From: a bacterium
GTDB taxonomy: Bacteria; Hinthialibacterota; Hinthialibacteria; OLB16
Direction of reading: 5' to 3'
NCBI GenBank assembly: GCA_022072055.1
Contig: JAJVIK010000004.1
Span: 86,810-150,809 of the forward strand
Length of the DNA stretch: 64,000 nt
Part shown: positions 1-7,968 of the stretch, one piece after another
How positions within the stretch are numbered: position 1 is the first letter of the stretch
Layout: every line of letters begins with the position of its first letter
The notes under the pieces: generated by a model
Database searches by the model: none
Seen by the model: the letters and a program-made list of their open reading frames with translations, nothing else
What the model was told of the DNA's origin: nothing
Program-made: the position numbers and the translations under genes

Positions 1-117
1 GAGCATGCGCCCGACCATACAGGTGGTTTTTCCGGTTCCGGCGGCGGCCTCGACCAAGAGCGTGGTGTCCAGGTCGCCAAGAATCCGCTCGCGTTGGGTC
101 TGGTCAGGCGGAATCAT
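1..117 (-). CDS. AddA/RecB-type UvrD helicase, N-terminal fragment (runs off window)
   Basis: Reading leftwards from an ATG at 117, the frame encodes about 39 residues ending at the window edge. They include a Walker A motif, AAAGTGKT, at about residues 24-31, preceded by a short N-terminal stretch typical of UvrD/Rep superfamily 1 helicases that begin 'P.Q...R..I'. The start lies inside the last codons of the nuclease gene on its right (14-bp overlap). That pairing makes an AddA-like helicase-nuclease, working with the AddB-like neighbour in double-strand break end processing, the best reading. Only the ATP-binding start is visible, so AddA, RecB or another UvrD paralogue cannot be separated. 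Confidence 0.7.
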   Translation of the reverse strand, partial: MIPPDQTQRERILGDLDTTLLVEAAAGTGKTTCMVGRML

Positions 118-3100
118 CGTCGGAATCCTCTTCCAGCCCGCGCAGATCGCGCATCGGTTCAATCTCCGAGTTTTCTGCATTCTTGAGTTTGCGGTCGCTT
201 TGGCTGGTGGTGAGATCCAGATCCCCGCAGCACGACCGATGGTCGCAGAATTCGCAGTCCTGCCTGTTTTCCGTTGGGACAAAGCTCCCGCCCGTGATCA
301 GGCGAAGGAGCTTGGAGGCCACTCCCAATCCGTCCTGGAGTTTCTCCGGGGTCCATGAAATCCGTTCCCCATGTTCCTGCGCGCCGGGGAAGAAGTAACC
401 GAACGACTCGACCTCGGCGTCCGGCCCGATGATCTCACGGAGTCGCTCGCGGACCAGGTCAATGTACAGCGCATGCTGAAGCAGCCGACCTTGGAGGAAG
501 GGGTCCTTATTCCCGAACCGCTTGGCGCCTCCGGTCTTGTAGTCCCAGATCGCATAGCGGCCGGAGGAAGTCAGATCCACTCGGTCGATGCGCCCGCGAG
601 CGCGGATCTCAACCCCTTCTTCCAGCTCCAGTCTCACCGGCTCAAGCGAGTCCAACGCGGTCGGAATGGCGCCGGAGCGCATCCCAACGGATGCCTCGAG
701 GAAAACGGGAGAGCCGGTCCGGCCAAAAACCTCCTCTTCAACCAGAAAGACATGCGCGGCGCGTTCGAGCTCGCGAAGCCGGTCCGAGAACACGCTCTCG
801 CTCGGGGGCGGGATGTCCTCCCGATAGCGCTTGACCGCTCCCCGGAGAATCTCCTGGAGTAGACCCCAGTGGAGATCGCGCTTCGGCTTTTCCGAGCGGC
901 GCATGAGTTCGGATAGGAACAAGTGGAAGACATCATGGAGCAACGAACCGAACTCGAGCGAATCGAGCCAGCGGGTCGGATCCTCCTCGAAATCATCCGG
1001 CGGCTCGATACGAAGGACATGCTTGAAGAAATACGCGAGCGGACAGCGCCCGGCGGTTTGCAGGGCGCTCGCGGAAAGTGTCGGACCGGCCTGGGTTGTG
1101 GGGTCGTCCGGGCCGCCCTCAAAGCCCGCGATTCGTCCGTCGAAAGCAGTGAACCGATCCGAATCGCGGGCGAGGCGGGCGAGGAGACCTTGCCCGAGAT
1201 GGGGATGGCAGGCCGCCACCGAGCCAAGCGCGGAGAGGCTCCCCCCAGATTCACCGAGCCTCCAGAGCCACCATTCGCCAAGATGGAGGGCGCGCTCCGC
1301 GGAAGACGGCGTGAAGGAGGCCAAGGGCAACCTTTCCGGGTCTACATCCGAGCAGCCTTCGAGTTGCTCTCCGAAGGCCGAGCTGGGAAACATTTCCCTG
1401 TCCTCCACCACCGAGCGGGAGGTGTAGCTCAGGGTCACCCGACCCCGTTGCCGCGCGAGCAGATATCGGAAGTTCTCCACTTTCCGTTCAAGGTGGTCCC
1501 TCGCGGTGGGGAGTTCAGGGGAGAGTCGGCGTCGCTCCCCATCGAGCAGCAACGGGTCCTGCAGTCCCACTCCCGGGAAACGGGTATCATCCAGTCCCAG
1601 GATATAGATGTGTTCGCGTCCTGAGTGGCCGCCGCCCGCAAGGCTCGACACATGCAGCGCGCCTTCCCTTGGGCGGCTGCCGAGAAGCGGAGTCCGTTCC
1701 GGCAAGCCCGCCAGCCAATCCCAGAGATCGAGGTCGGGCAAGCCGGAACCATCCTGAAACCACCCGTTGAGTTCTTCGATCTCCTCCAGGAATTCCCTCC
1801 GCGCGAAGTTGTCGAGCTCATTCCGGGAGGAGACGGCGGTCTCCAGGAAGTCGCGCGCGCGCTCGACCACACAAAATGTGGTCTCCGTGAAGGGAGGGGT
1901 AAGATCCAGGAGCCTCCCCACCAGAGAGCTGAGAGCCTCCATCTCGGCAATGAACCGGCTCTCGTCTCGCCGGTGAACCTCCCCCTCGTCGTCACACGCC
2001 AAGACCTGACGCTCCGCTCGCCGCTTGAGGGCGGCGAGGCGCCCCTCGATCAGGGGAAGGTATCGTTCCCTCCCCCGACCGATGGCGAGCCCGCGCAGAC
2101 ATCTTCCCAAACGCGCGGACCCTCCCGGCCCCTCGAAATCCTCCGGGCAACGGATCAGGCCATCCTCCAGCATTCGGACCAGCAGCGCCTGAGGGAAGCC
2201 TTCTCGAATCCATTCAAGCCAAAGTGTGAGAGCCTTGCCCGGTCGCGAGTAGGAGGCGGGAATTCCATCGGCGAAGGTGATCGGTGGCGAGGCATTCTCT
2301 TCGCCGCACGCCAGCCAGAATCGAGATTCAAACAGCTCATGGAGAATTGGGACATAGGATTCCTTGTCCGAAGCCACGATTTCCACGCGGTCGAGCGGCG
2401 CGCCGGCCTCCAGGCAGCGACGGAGCGCCTCGCGCGCTTCGTTGATCTCCCCATGCGCATGGAAGAATGAGAGGTGCAGGCTGTCCGGCAAGGAATCGGG
2501 GCTATCCACGGGTAGTTTGATGAGATTCTCGGCGAGAACCGTCGTCAGAAGCTCCTTTTCAAGCCCTTGGAGCTCCAGATCCTCGGGGAGCAGCGCCACA
2601 ACAGCCCCCGGCGCCGCATCGGGGTCGGTTCGCAGTCGCTCAAGCGCCAGCGCGAGGACACCCCCATGGTCGGTTCTCCTGATCCGGTCGAGTTCCTCGA
2701 TCCATAGTCCGAGCAACATCCCGAGTTCTCTGCCCTTGATCGGCGCCTCGAAGCGTTCAGGGATGAGGTCCGCCGGGGACAGTCCCGCGCGGCGGAGTTC
2801 AATCAGGGTCGAGGCGAGTCGATCGAACAGCCGTGGGGTTGGAGTCAAGTTCCTCAGGTATCCCCCGCCGGTTCTAGCGGATCGTTCCCAAACTCGCTGA
2901 GCGACGATGGATTGTCCGAGCTTGGAAAGGAGGCTGATCCGCAACGCCCGCATCCGAGGCGCGGCCAGGTCGCGCGCCAGGCCACGGACAGTCTTGACAT
3001 GTAGGTTCACCACCCCGGTCCCCGAGCGCGCCAGAGCTTCCAGCCACTGGTGACCGGCGCGCGCGTTCGGGGCAAGGAGCCACTTTTCGCGGAGAGGGTG

Positions 3101-3142
3101 TTTGCGACAGATTTCAGCGAGCGCCTTAAGCAAGCGGTTCAT
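104..3142 (-). CDS. AddB-like PD-(D/E)XK nuclease with iron-sulfur cysteines
   Basis: A 1012-residue protein. The C-terminal third is a RecB-type nuclease: the motif 'CPLAYFFKHVL' near residue 698, and 'RIDRVDL...WDYKTG' near residues 850-868, supplying the catalytic Asp and Lys. Near residue 964 is the cysteine group 'CEFCDHRSC'. One cysteine ahead of the nuclease and three after it is the signature of the 4Fe-4S staple in AddB-type nucleases. The N-terminal two thirds resemble a degenerate helicase core with no visible Walker A, as in AddB. It overlaps the downstream helicase start by 14 bp, which supports an AddAB-type complex for recombinational repair. The ATG at 3142 is the first in-frame start and gives a family-like N terminus. 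Confidence 0.85.
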   Translation of the reverse strand: MNRLLKALAEICRKHPLREKWLLAPNARAGHQWLEALARSGTGVVNLHVKTVRGLARDLAAPRMRALRISLLSKLGQSIVAQRVWERSARTGGGYLRNLTPTPRLFDRLASTLIELRRAGLSPADLIPERFEAPIKGRELGMLLGLWIEELDRIRRTDHGGVLALALERLRTDPDAAPGAVVALLPEDLELQGLEKELLTTVLAENLIKLPVDSPDSLPDSLHLSFFHAHGEINEAREALRRCLEAGAPLDRVEIVASDKESYVPILHELFESRFWLACGEENASPPITFADGIPASYSRPGKALTLWLEWIREGFPQALLVRMLEDGLIRCPEDFEGPGGSARLGRCLRGLAIGRGRERYLPLIEGRLAALKRRAERQVLACDDEGEVHRRDESRFIAEMEALSSLVGRLLDLTPPFTETTFCVVERARDFLETAVSSRNELDNFARREFLEEIEELNGWFQDGSGLPDLDLWDWLAGLPERTPLLGSRPREGALHVSSLAGGGHSGREHIYILGLDDTRFPGVGLQDPLLLDGERRRLSPELPTARDHLERKVENFRYLLARQRGRVTLSYTSRSVVEDREMFPSSAFGEQLEGCSDVDPERLPLASFTPSSAERALHLGEWWLWRLGESGGSLSALGSVAACHPHLGQGLLARLARDSDRFTAFDGRIAGFEGGPDDPTTQAGPTLSASALQTAGRCPLAYFFKHVLRIEPPDDFEEDPTRWLDSLEFGSLLHDVFHLFLSELMRRSEKPKRDLHWGLLQEILRGAVKRYREDIPPPSESVFSDRLRELERAAHVFLVEEEVFGRTGSPVFLEASVGMRSGAIPTALDSLEPVRLELEEGVEIRARGRIDRVDLTSSGRYAIWDYKTGGAKRFGNKDPFLQGRLLQHALYIDLVRERLREIIGPDAEVESFGYFFPGAQEHGERISWTPEKLQDGLGVASKLLRLITGGSFVPTENRQDCEFCDHRSCCGDLDLTTSQSDRKLKNAENSEIEPMRDLRGLEEDSDDDSA

Positions 3143-3201
3143 GGTCGAATCATATACGCGGCGAGGGCGAGACGCCCTTGGCGCGATGGATGTCCGGTCC
3201 T

Positions 3202-3499
3202 CTCAAGCATTCCTCACTCGAATGTAACGTTGGAGGGACGCGGTCCCTCGCGTCCCGCGGTCCCTCGCGTCCCGCGGTCCCTCGCGTCCCGCGGTCCCTC
3301 GCGTCCCGTTGTCCCTCGCGACCCGTTGTCCCTCGCGTCCCGCGGTCCCTCGCGTCCCGCGGTCCCTCGCTTCCCGTTGTCTCTCGCGTCCCGTTGTCTT
3401 TCGCGTCCCGCGGTCTCTCGCTTCCCTCCCATCCCGTAAGACCGGCCACGACTGAGCGTGGCCCTCCAAGGCGCCACACGATAACGTTAACCGCTCTAA
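3202..3499 (-). repeat. Dispersed intergenic repeat, copy A (inverted relative to copy B)
   Basis: Read on the minus strand, this segment starts TTAGAGCGGTTAA and ends CGAGTGAGGAATGCTTGAG. It matches 13769-13901 at both ends and in the middle (GCGCCTTGGAG-GCCACG...CGTGGC). The first TAG of the element is the stop codon of ribD. A 7-bp hairpin, GGCCACG/CGTGGCC with a 6-base loop, lies at 3445-3464. In copy B the outermost pair of this hairpin is T-A instead of G-C, a compensatory change. Copy A is longer because it contains the 17-bp tandem array. The stretch 3143-3495 holds no convincing gene. Confidence 0.8.
3244..3430. repeat. 17-bp tandem array (about 11 units)
   Basis: The unit TCCCTCGCGTCCCGCGG repeats head to tail with no spacers. 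Units beginning at 3244, 3261 and 3278 are identical. Later units swap the ending to CCGTTG (3295, 3312, 3363, 3380), and the last one (3414) decays. Because 17 is not a multiple of 3, open frames through the array give low-complexity Arg/Asp/Gly or Pro/Ser/Arg peptides on either strand; these are artefacts. The array sits inside dispersed repeat copy A and is absent from copy B, where only a 'GGGACGCGAC' remnant occupies the same place. Confidence 0.92.
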
Positions 3500-4623
3500 A
3501 GAAGGTTCAGATAGCCGTGCACAATGACATCCGCGCCCATCGTCCGAATGTCAACCGATTGGAGCTCGACCCCATCCGCGATGGAGCTGCACTGGTTGTT
3601 TCCGGGGAAGGGGGAGATCGCCTCGGCGTCATTCAGGATTTTCGGGCCGATCACGGCGTGGACCTCATCCACCAAGCCGGCATCCAGGAATCCCGCGAGG
3701 GTCTGCGCGCCTCCCTCCACCAGGAGGCTGTCGACCTCTCGCTCGTGAAGGAGCGCAAGGAGCTCATGCAGGATGGATTCGCCCGGCTTGAGGTTTTCCC
3801 CGAGCAGGACTCCCTCCACCCCCGGCGGTTCCTCAAGCTTGCCGCGATAGCGCCGCGCCGAGATCACATGCAACACCGGCGCGTCCCGCGCGGTGGCGGC
3901 GAGCTTCCCGCCTCGCGGGAGTGAGCCGGTTCCGCCCAAGACAATTCGGAGGGGTTGTCTCGGCGGTGGCTCGGTCTTGATCCGGCAGGTGAGAATCGGG
4001 TCATCGGTGATCGCCGTGCGGTAACCCACGACAATCGCGCGGCGGCTCCTTCGGAGGTCATGGACCCACTCACGCGACTCCACGCCGGAAATCCACTTGC
4101 TCGAACCGGTCGAAGCGGCGATCCGGCCATCCAGGGTCATGGCGTACTTGAGAGTCACCCACGGCCGTTTCCGAAGAACTCGAGAAAGAAAGGGTTGATT
4201 CAGGAGGCGCGCCTCCCGCTCCAAAACCCCGACCTCGACCTCGATGCCGCGCTCCCGCATCGCCGCCAGCGAACGGCCATCAGTGAGGGGATTGGGGTCT
4301 TTCATCGCCACAACAACCCGCGCCACACCCGATTCGAGAACCCGGTCGAGGCACGGCGGGGTGCGGCCCCGGTGGGCGCAGGGTTCGAGGGTGACAAAGA
4401 GGGTGGCGCCGCGCGCCGCCTCGCCCGCGCGGTCCAGCGCAATCCGTTCGGCGTGTGCCTCTCCGCAACGTTCATGAAAGCCCTCGGCGAGGAGCTCCTT
4501 CCCCCGCGCGACCACCGCGCCGACCATCGGATTCGGCGAGGTCCAACCGACTCCCCGCGCCGCGAGCGCGAGAGCATGACGCATCCATTTCTCATCATCT
4601 GATGCGGTCATTGCGCGCCTCAC
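3496..4623 (-). CDS. ribD: Bifunctional riboflavin deaminase/reductase RibD
   Basis: A 375-residue protein of normal RibD length. The N-terminal cytidine-deaminase-like domain has HAE near residue 55 and the zinc motif PCAHRGRTPPC near residues 82-92. The C-terminal reductase domain starts near residue 150 with 'LKYAMTLDGRIA' and 'SKWISG'. Together these deaminate the pyrimidinone intermediate made from GTP and reduce its ribosyl side chain in riboflavin synthesis. The GTG at 4623 overlaps the rdgB stop by 4 bases (GTGA); an ATG at 4611 is an alternative start. The stop codon TAG (3498-3496) belongs to the dispersed repeat that begins at the gene's end. Confidence 0.93.
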   Translation of the reverse strand: MRRAMTASDDEKWMRHALALAARGVGWTSPNPMVGAVVARGKELLAEGFHERCGEAHAERIALDRAGEAARGATLFVTLEPCAHRGRTPPCLDRVLESGVARVVVAMKDPNPLTDGRSLAAMRERGIEVEVGVLEREARLLNQPFLSRVLRKRPWVTLKYAMTLDGRIAASTGSSKWISGVESREWVHDLRRSRRAIVVGYRTAITDDPILTCRIKTEPPPRQPLRIVLGGTGSLPRGGKLAATARDAPVLHVISARRYRGKLEEPPGVEGVLLGENLKPGESILHELLALLHEREVDSLLVEGGAQTLAGFLDAGLVDEVHAVIGPKILNDAEAISPFPGNNQCSSIADGVELQSVDIRTMGADVIVHGYLNLL

Positions 4624-5213
4624 TTGCCAAGCTGTTTCAGGAACTCGCGGACCGCCGCGAGGGCTTTCCCACGGTGGCTGATCGCGTGTTTTTCCCCCGG
4701 GGGAAGCTCCGCCATCGAACGGTCCATGCCCGGCGGCTGGAAGATCGGATCATAGCCGAACCCTTGGGAGCCGCGCGGGGCGTCCAGAATCCGCCCCTCG
4801 CACTCACCGCTCGCCTGAAAGAGGATCTTCCCATCCCCGAATAGAGTGGCGCAGCACACGAACCGAGCGGTCCGCTTGTCCGGTGGAACAGCGCTAAGCT
4901 TTTCCAGGAGGAATCGATTCCGTTCGCCATCCGACTCCTTGCCGCCATAGCGGGCTGAATAGACCCCCGGCTCGCCGCCAAGGGCATCCACCACCAGGCC
5001 GGAATCATCCGCTAGGCTCCACAACCCGGTGAAGAGACTGGCCTCGCGCGCCTTCTTTTCAGAGTTCGCCTCGAAGGTAAGGCCATCCTCCACAACTTCG
5101 GGGTACTCCGGAAACTCCTCCAGGGAAACCACCTCAAAGGGGAGTCCCTCGAGTAGCTGCCCGAGCTCCAGGGCCTTCTTGCGGTTCCGGCTGGCGAGGA
5201 GGATGGGCCTCAT
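4620..5213 (-). CDS. rdgB: XTP/dITP diphosphatase (RdgB/HAM1 family)
   Basis: A 197-residue protein with the family landmarks: '[12 protein letters not shown]' at the N terminus, '[17 protein letters not shown]' near residue 68 with the metal-binding acidic pair, then 'VYSARYGG', and 'GFGYDPIF' near residue 151. The enzyme hydrolyses non-canonical purine triphosphates (XTP, dITP) to the monophosphate, keeping them out of nucleic acids. It starts with ATG overlapping the hisF stop by 4 bases and ends overlapping ribD by 4 bases, so hisF-rdgB-ribD look like one transcript read leftwards. Confidence 0.93.
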   Translation of the reverse strand: MRPILLASRNRKKALELGQLLEGLPFEVVSLEEFPEYPEVVEDGLTFEANSEKKAREASLFTGLWSLADDSGLVVDALGGEPGVYSARYGGKESDGERNRFLLEKLSAVPPDKRTARFVCCATLFGDGKILFQASGECEGRILDAPRGSQGFGYDPIFQPPGMDRSMAELPPGEKHAISHRGKALAAVREFLKQLGK

Positions 5214-5992
5214 GCGGAGAGCTTGTGGCGCACGGTCACTCCGCGCCCCCGGAGGTACTCGTGCGCCTGATCCACGGTGTATTCGCCGAAGTGAAAGATA
5301 GAGGCCACCAGGGCGGCATCCGCCTTCCCTTCGGTGACCGCCTCGCAGAGGTGCTGGAGGTTGCCCGCGCCGCCGGAGGCGATTACCGGTATCTTCACCG
5401 CCTCGGCGATCGCGCGAGTGAGAGGAAGGTCATAGCCATCCCTGGTTCCGTCTGCATCCATGCTGGTGAGCAGGATTTCGCCCGCTCCGCGGCGCTCGAC
5501 CTCCCGCGCCCACAGGACCGCGTCCCGGCCGGTCGGGCGACGTCCCCCATGGGTGTAAACCTCCCAGGGTCCGACCCCTTTTCGGCGGATTGTGGAGCGT
5601 GCATCAATCGCCACCACAATGCACTGACAGCCGAAATAGCGCGCACCTTCGTTGACCAGATCGGGTTGAAGCACCGCCGCGGTGTTGATGGAAATCTTGT
5701 CCGCCCCGGCTTCCAAGAGACGGCGCATGTCGGCGACCGAGCGGATGCCCCCGCCGACCGTGAGCGGCATGAACACCTGCTCCGCGGTGCGCGCCACCAC
5801 ATCCACCATCGTGTCGCGGTGATCGCTGGAGGCGGTGATATCGAGGAAGGTGAGTTCATCCGCGCCCTGTTCGTCGTAGCGTTTGGCCACCTCCACCGGG
5901 TCCCCGGCGTCGCGGATGTCGATGAAATTGACCCCCTTGACCACTCGTCCCTGGTCCACATCCAGGCAAGGGATAATCCGTTTCGCGAGCAC
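5210..5992 (-). CDS. hisF: Imidazole glycerol phosphate synthase subunit HisF
   Basis: A 260-residue (beta/alpha)8 barrel. '[19 protein letters not shown]' gives the first-strand catalytic Asp and the KGVNF signature. '[10 protein letters not shown]' carries the second half-barrel landmarks, 'VGGGIRS' the phosphate loop, and 'ASGGAGN' the C-terminal phosphate loop. HisF uses ammonia from HisH to close the imidazole ring in histidine synthesis, releasing AICAR. HisH is not in this window; hisD is far away at 51359. Start is GTG at 5992, two bases after the upstream isomerase stop. Confidence 0.96.
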   Translation of the reverse strand: MLAKRIIPCLDVDQGRVVKGVNFIDIRDAGDPVEVAKRYDEQGADELTFLDITASSDHRDTMVDVVARTAEQVFMPLTVGGGIRSVADMRRLLEAGADKISINTAAVLQPDLVNEGARYFGCQCIVVAIDARSTIRRKGVGPWEVYTHGGRRPTGRDAVLWAREVERRGAGEILLTSMDADGTRDGYDLPLTRAIAEAVKIPVIASGGAGNLQHLCEAVTEGKADAALVASIFHFGEYTVDQAHEYLRGRGVTVRHKLSA

Positions 5993-5994
5993 TG

Positions 5995-6774
5995 TTACCA
6001 GCCTCTTCCTTCCACTAGCCCGCGCGAGGCCAGGTAATCAAAGCTTTTCCGCGCGCTCTCGATCGGAGGCCCTGGGCAGATGTCCTGCTCCACCAGGAGC
6101 CATTTCACACCGGCCTTCTCCGCCGCCGCGAAGATCCCATCCCAATCGAGAATCCCCGATCCGATTTCCGCGAAGGAGCGGTTCGCGTCCCCCGCCATGT
6201 CCTTGATGTGCAGGAGCGCCACCCGACCGGCATAGCGGTTCAGGTACCCCACCGGACTCTCGCCGCCGTGTTGCACCCAATAGGTGTCCAGCTCGGCGAG
6301 GAGGTTCTCCGGCGCGGCGAGGGACAGCAACAGGTCCAGATAGTACTGGCCGTTTTCTTTGCCGCTGAACTCAAAGGAATGGTTGTGATACGAAAGCGAT
6401 AGGCCCCTCTCCCGGAGCCTGGCCCCGACCTTATCCAGGATCCGCGCCGCATCACGGTACCCATCCGCCCCTTTGTCTTGAAACTCTTGGGGAAGATAGG
6501 GGCAGACAATTCGGCTGTTGCCGATCCGGAGGTTGTAGTCGATCACTTGGTCCAAGCTCCCTTCAAGCTGATCGATCCCATGGTGGGAACCCGCCGCCTC
6601 CAGGTTGTTCTCCTCCAGCAGCATCTTCATTTCCTTGGTGGAAAGTCCGCCATCCCCCGCGAGTTCCACTCCCTGGTACCCAATCTCGGCCACCGCGCGG
6701 ATGGTCGCTCGAAAGTCCTTGGCGCAATCCTCGCGGAGCGTGTAAAGCTGGATGCCGACCGGAATCTTGGACAT
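5995..6774 (-). CDS. Sugar phosphate isomerase/epimerase (TIM barrel, AP_endonuc_2 type)
   Basis: About 259 residues beginning '[20 protein letters not shown]'. The opening 'GIQLYTLRE', 'GYQGVELAG', 'SYHNHSFEF' and late '[10 protein letters not shown]' follow the xylose-isomerase-like barrel, with His, Glu and Asp metal ligands. These enzymes isomerise or epimerise free or phosphorylated sugars and inositols; the substrate cannot be told from sequence. An upstream in-frame ATG at 6837 would add a basic, non-family extension, whereas ATG 6774 has GGAGG upstream, so 6774 is preferred. Gene order with hisF seems incidental. Confidence 0.82.
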   Translation of the reverse strand: MSKIPVGIQLYTLREDCAKDFRATIRAVAEIGYQGVELAGDGGLSTKEMKMLLEENNLEAAGSHHGIDQLEGSLDQVIDYNLRIGNSRIVCPYLPQEFQDKGADGYRDAARILDKVGARLRERGLSLSYHNHSFEFSGKENGQYYLDLLLSLAAPENLLAELDTYWVQHGGESPVGYLNRYAGRVALLHIKDMAGDANRSFAEIGSGILDWDGIFAAAEKAGVKWLLVEQDICPGPPIESARKSFDYLASRGLVEGRGW

Positions 6775-6833
6775 GAGGGAAAACCTCCGAGGTGGGATGC
6801 CGAAATGATCATCCGAAATGGGGCGGAAGCTTG

Positions 6834-7946
6834 TCAAGCGCGAGCGCTCGCCTCCGCCATGCGACGTAGAATCCCAATCCCACGCCTGATGGTCTCGTCC
6901 GGCGCGGCGAACGAGATCCGGAAGTGGGTCTTGCGCTCCGAAAAAACGCTCCCCGGGACAACCAGCAGATCGTTCTTGATCGCCTCGGCGCAGAATGAAT
7001 CCCCATCGCCCCCCGGAGCTTCAGGGAAGATGTAAAAGGCCCCGCCGGGTTTGGAGACTGTAAAGGAATCCTTGAGGCCGCCGTAAATCAGGTCCCGCTT
7101 GGCGCGATAGGCCTCCCAATGGGGGCGCATGTCGAGATCAAGCGCCGCAATCCCCATCTGTTGGCCCACGCTCGGCGCGCACACGAACGAGTATTGCTGG
7201 AGCTCCTCCATCGCCGCGATCGCATCAGACGGCCCCACCGCGTAACCAAGACGCCACCCGGTCATCGCATAGGTCTTCGAGAATCCCCCCAAAACCATCG
7301 TGTTCTCATGAACATCGCCCATCGAGACATACGGCTCATCATAGACAAACAGGTCGTAAATCTCATCCGAGATCACCAACAGATCTCGTGAGCGCGCCAG
7401 CGCGGCGATCCCCTCGAGCTCCGCTCGACCGGCAACCGCTCCGGTGGGATTGGCGGGACTGTTGACCAGGATCGCGCGGGTCTTGTCGGTGAGGCGCGGC
7501 GCGATGCGCTCGGCGGTGAGACGGAAATCCGGATAGAGGTCCACATACACCGGGACCGCGCCGATCAGATTGAGGAGGTGCTTGTACATGACAAAGTAAG
7601 GCTCCGGAACGATGACCTCATCTCCCGGATCGAAGAGCGCCATGAAAGCCAGGAGGATTCCACCGGAGGTTCCGGAGGTGATCAGGACTCCATCACTCCC
7701 AATCGTCTTCTTGGCCGAAAGCTTCTCAACCACCTTGTCCTTAAGCGCCTGGACCCCGCCGGTCTGAGTGTAGCGGTTGTGACCCTCATCCATGGCCTTG
7801 AGCGCCACCCGTCGGAGTTCCGGAGGAATATCAAAGTCCGGCTGTCCGATGCTCAGGTTGCAGGGGTCCTTCATTTTCCCCGCGAGGGCGAAAACCTTCC
7901 GGATTCCGGAGGAGTCGATTCGGTCCATTCGTTCGGCAAGTAGCAT
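6834..7946 (-). CDS. Class I/II pyridoxal-phosphate aminotransferase
   Basis: A 370-residue fold-type I aminotransferase. It begins 'MLLAERMDRIDSSGIRKVF', followed by 'NLSIGQPDFDIP', which places the substrate arm. 'NSPANPTGAV' is the usual PLP-side motif, and 'GGFSKTYAMTGWRLGY' contains the Schiff-base Lys and the phosphate-binding Arg. The best match in character is the aspartate/alanine/aromatic aminotransferase group; the amino-acid substrate is unresolved. Longer in-frame starts up to 8180 read through the 3' end of the upstream gene and lack family sequence, so ATG 7946 is chosen. It lies 22 bases after the upstream gene's stop. Confidence 0.88.
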   Translation of the reverse strand: MLLAERMDRIDSSGIRKVFALAGKMKDPCNLSIGQPDFDIPPELRRVALKAMDEGHNRYTQTGGVQALKDKVVEKLSAKKTIGSDGVLITSGTSGGILLAFMALFDPGDEVIVPEPYFVMYKHLLNLIGAVPVYVDLYPDFRLTAERIAPRLTDKTRAILVNSPANPTGAVAGRAELEGIAALARSRDLLVISDEIYDLFVYDEPYVSMGDVHENTMVLGGFSKTYAMTGWRLGYAVGPSDAIAAMEELQQYSFVCAPSVGQQMGIAALDLDMRPHWEAYRAKRDLIYGGLKDSFTVSKPGGAFYIFPEAPGGDGDSFCAEAIKNDLLVVPGSVFSERKTHFRISFAAPDETIRRGIGILRRMAEASARA

Positions 7947-7968
7947 GCTTTGTTCCTTGTTCTCGTCA

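Noticed and set aside
3244-3430. CRISPR array
   Set aside because: Units are 17 bp, directly abutting, with no unique spacers and no cas genes in the window.
3150-3479. Several open frames through the 17-bp array
   Set aside because: Each is a translation of the tandem unit (RD/GTR-type peptides) and occurs in more than one frame and strand.
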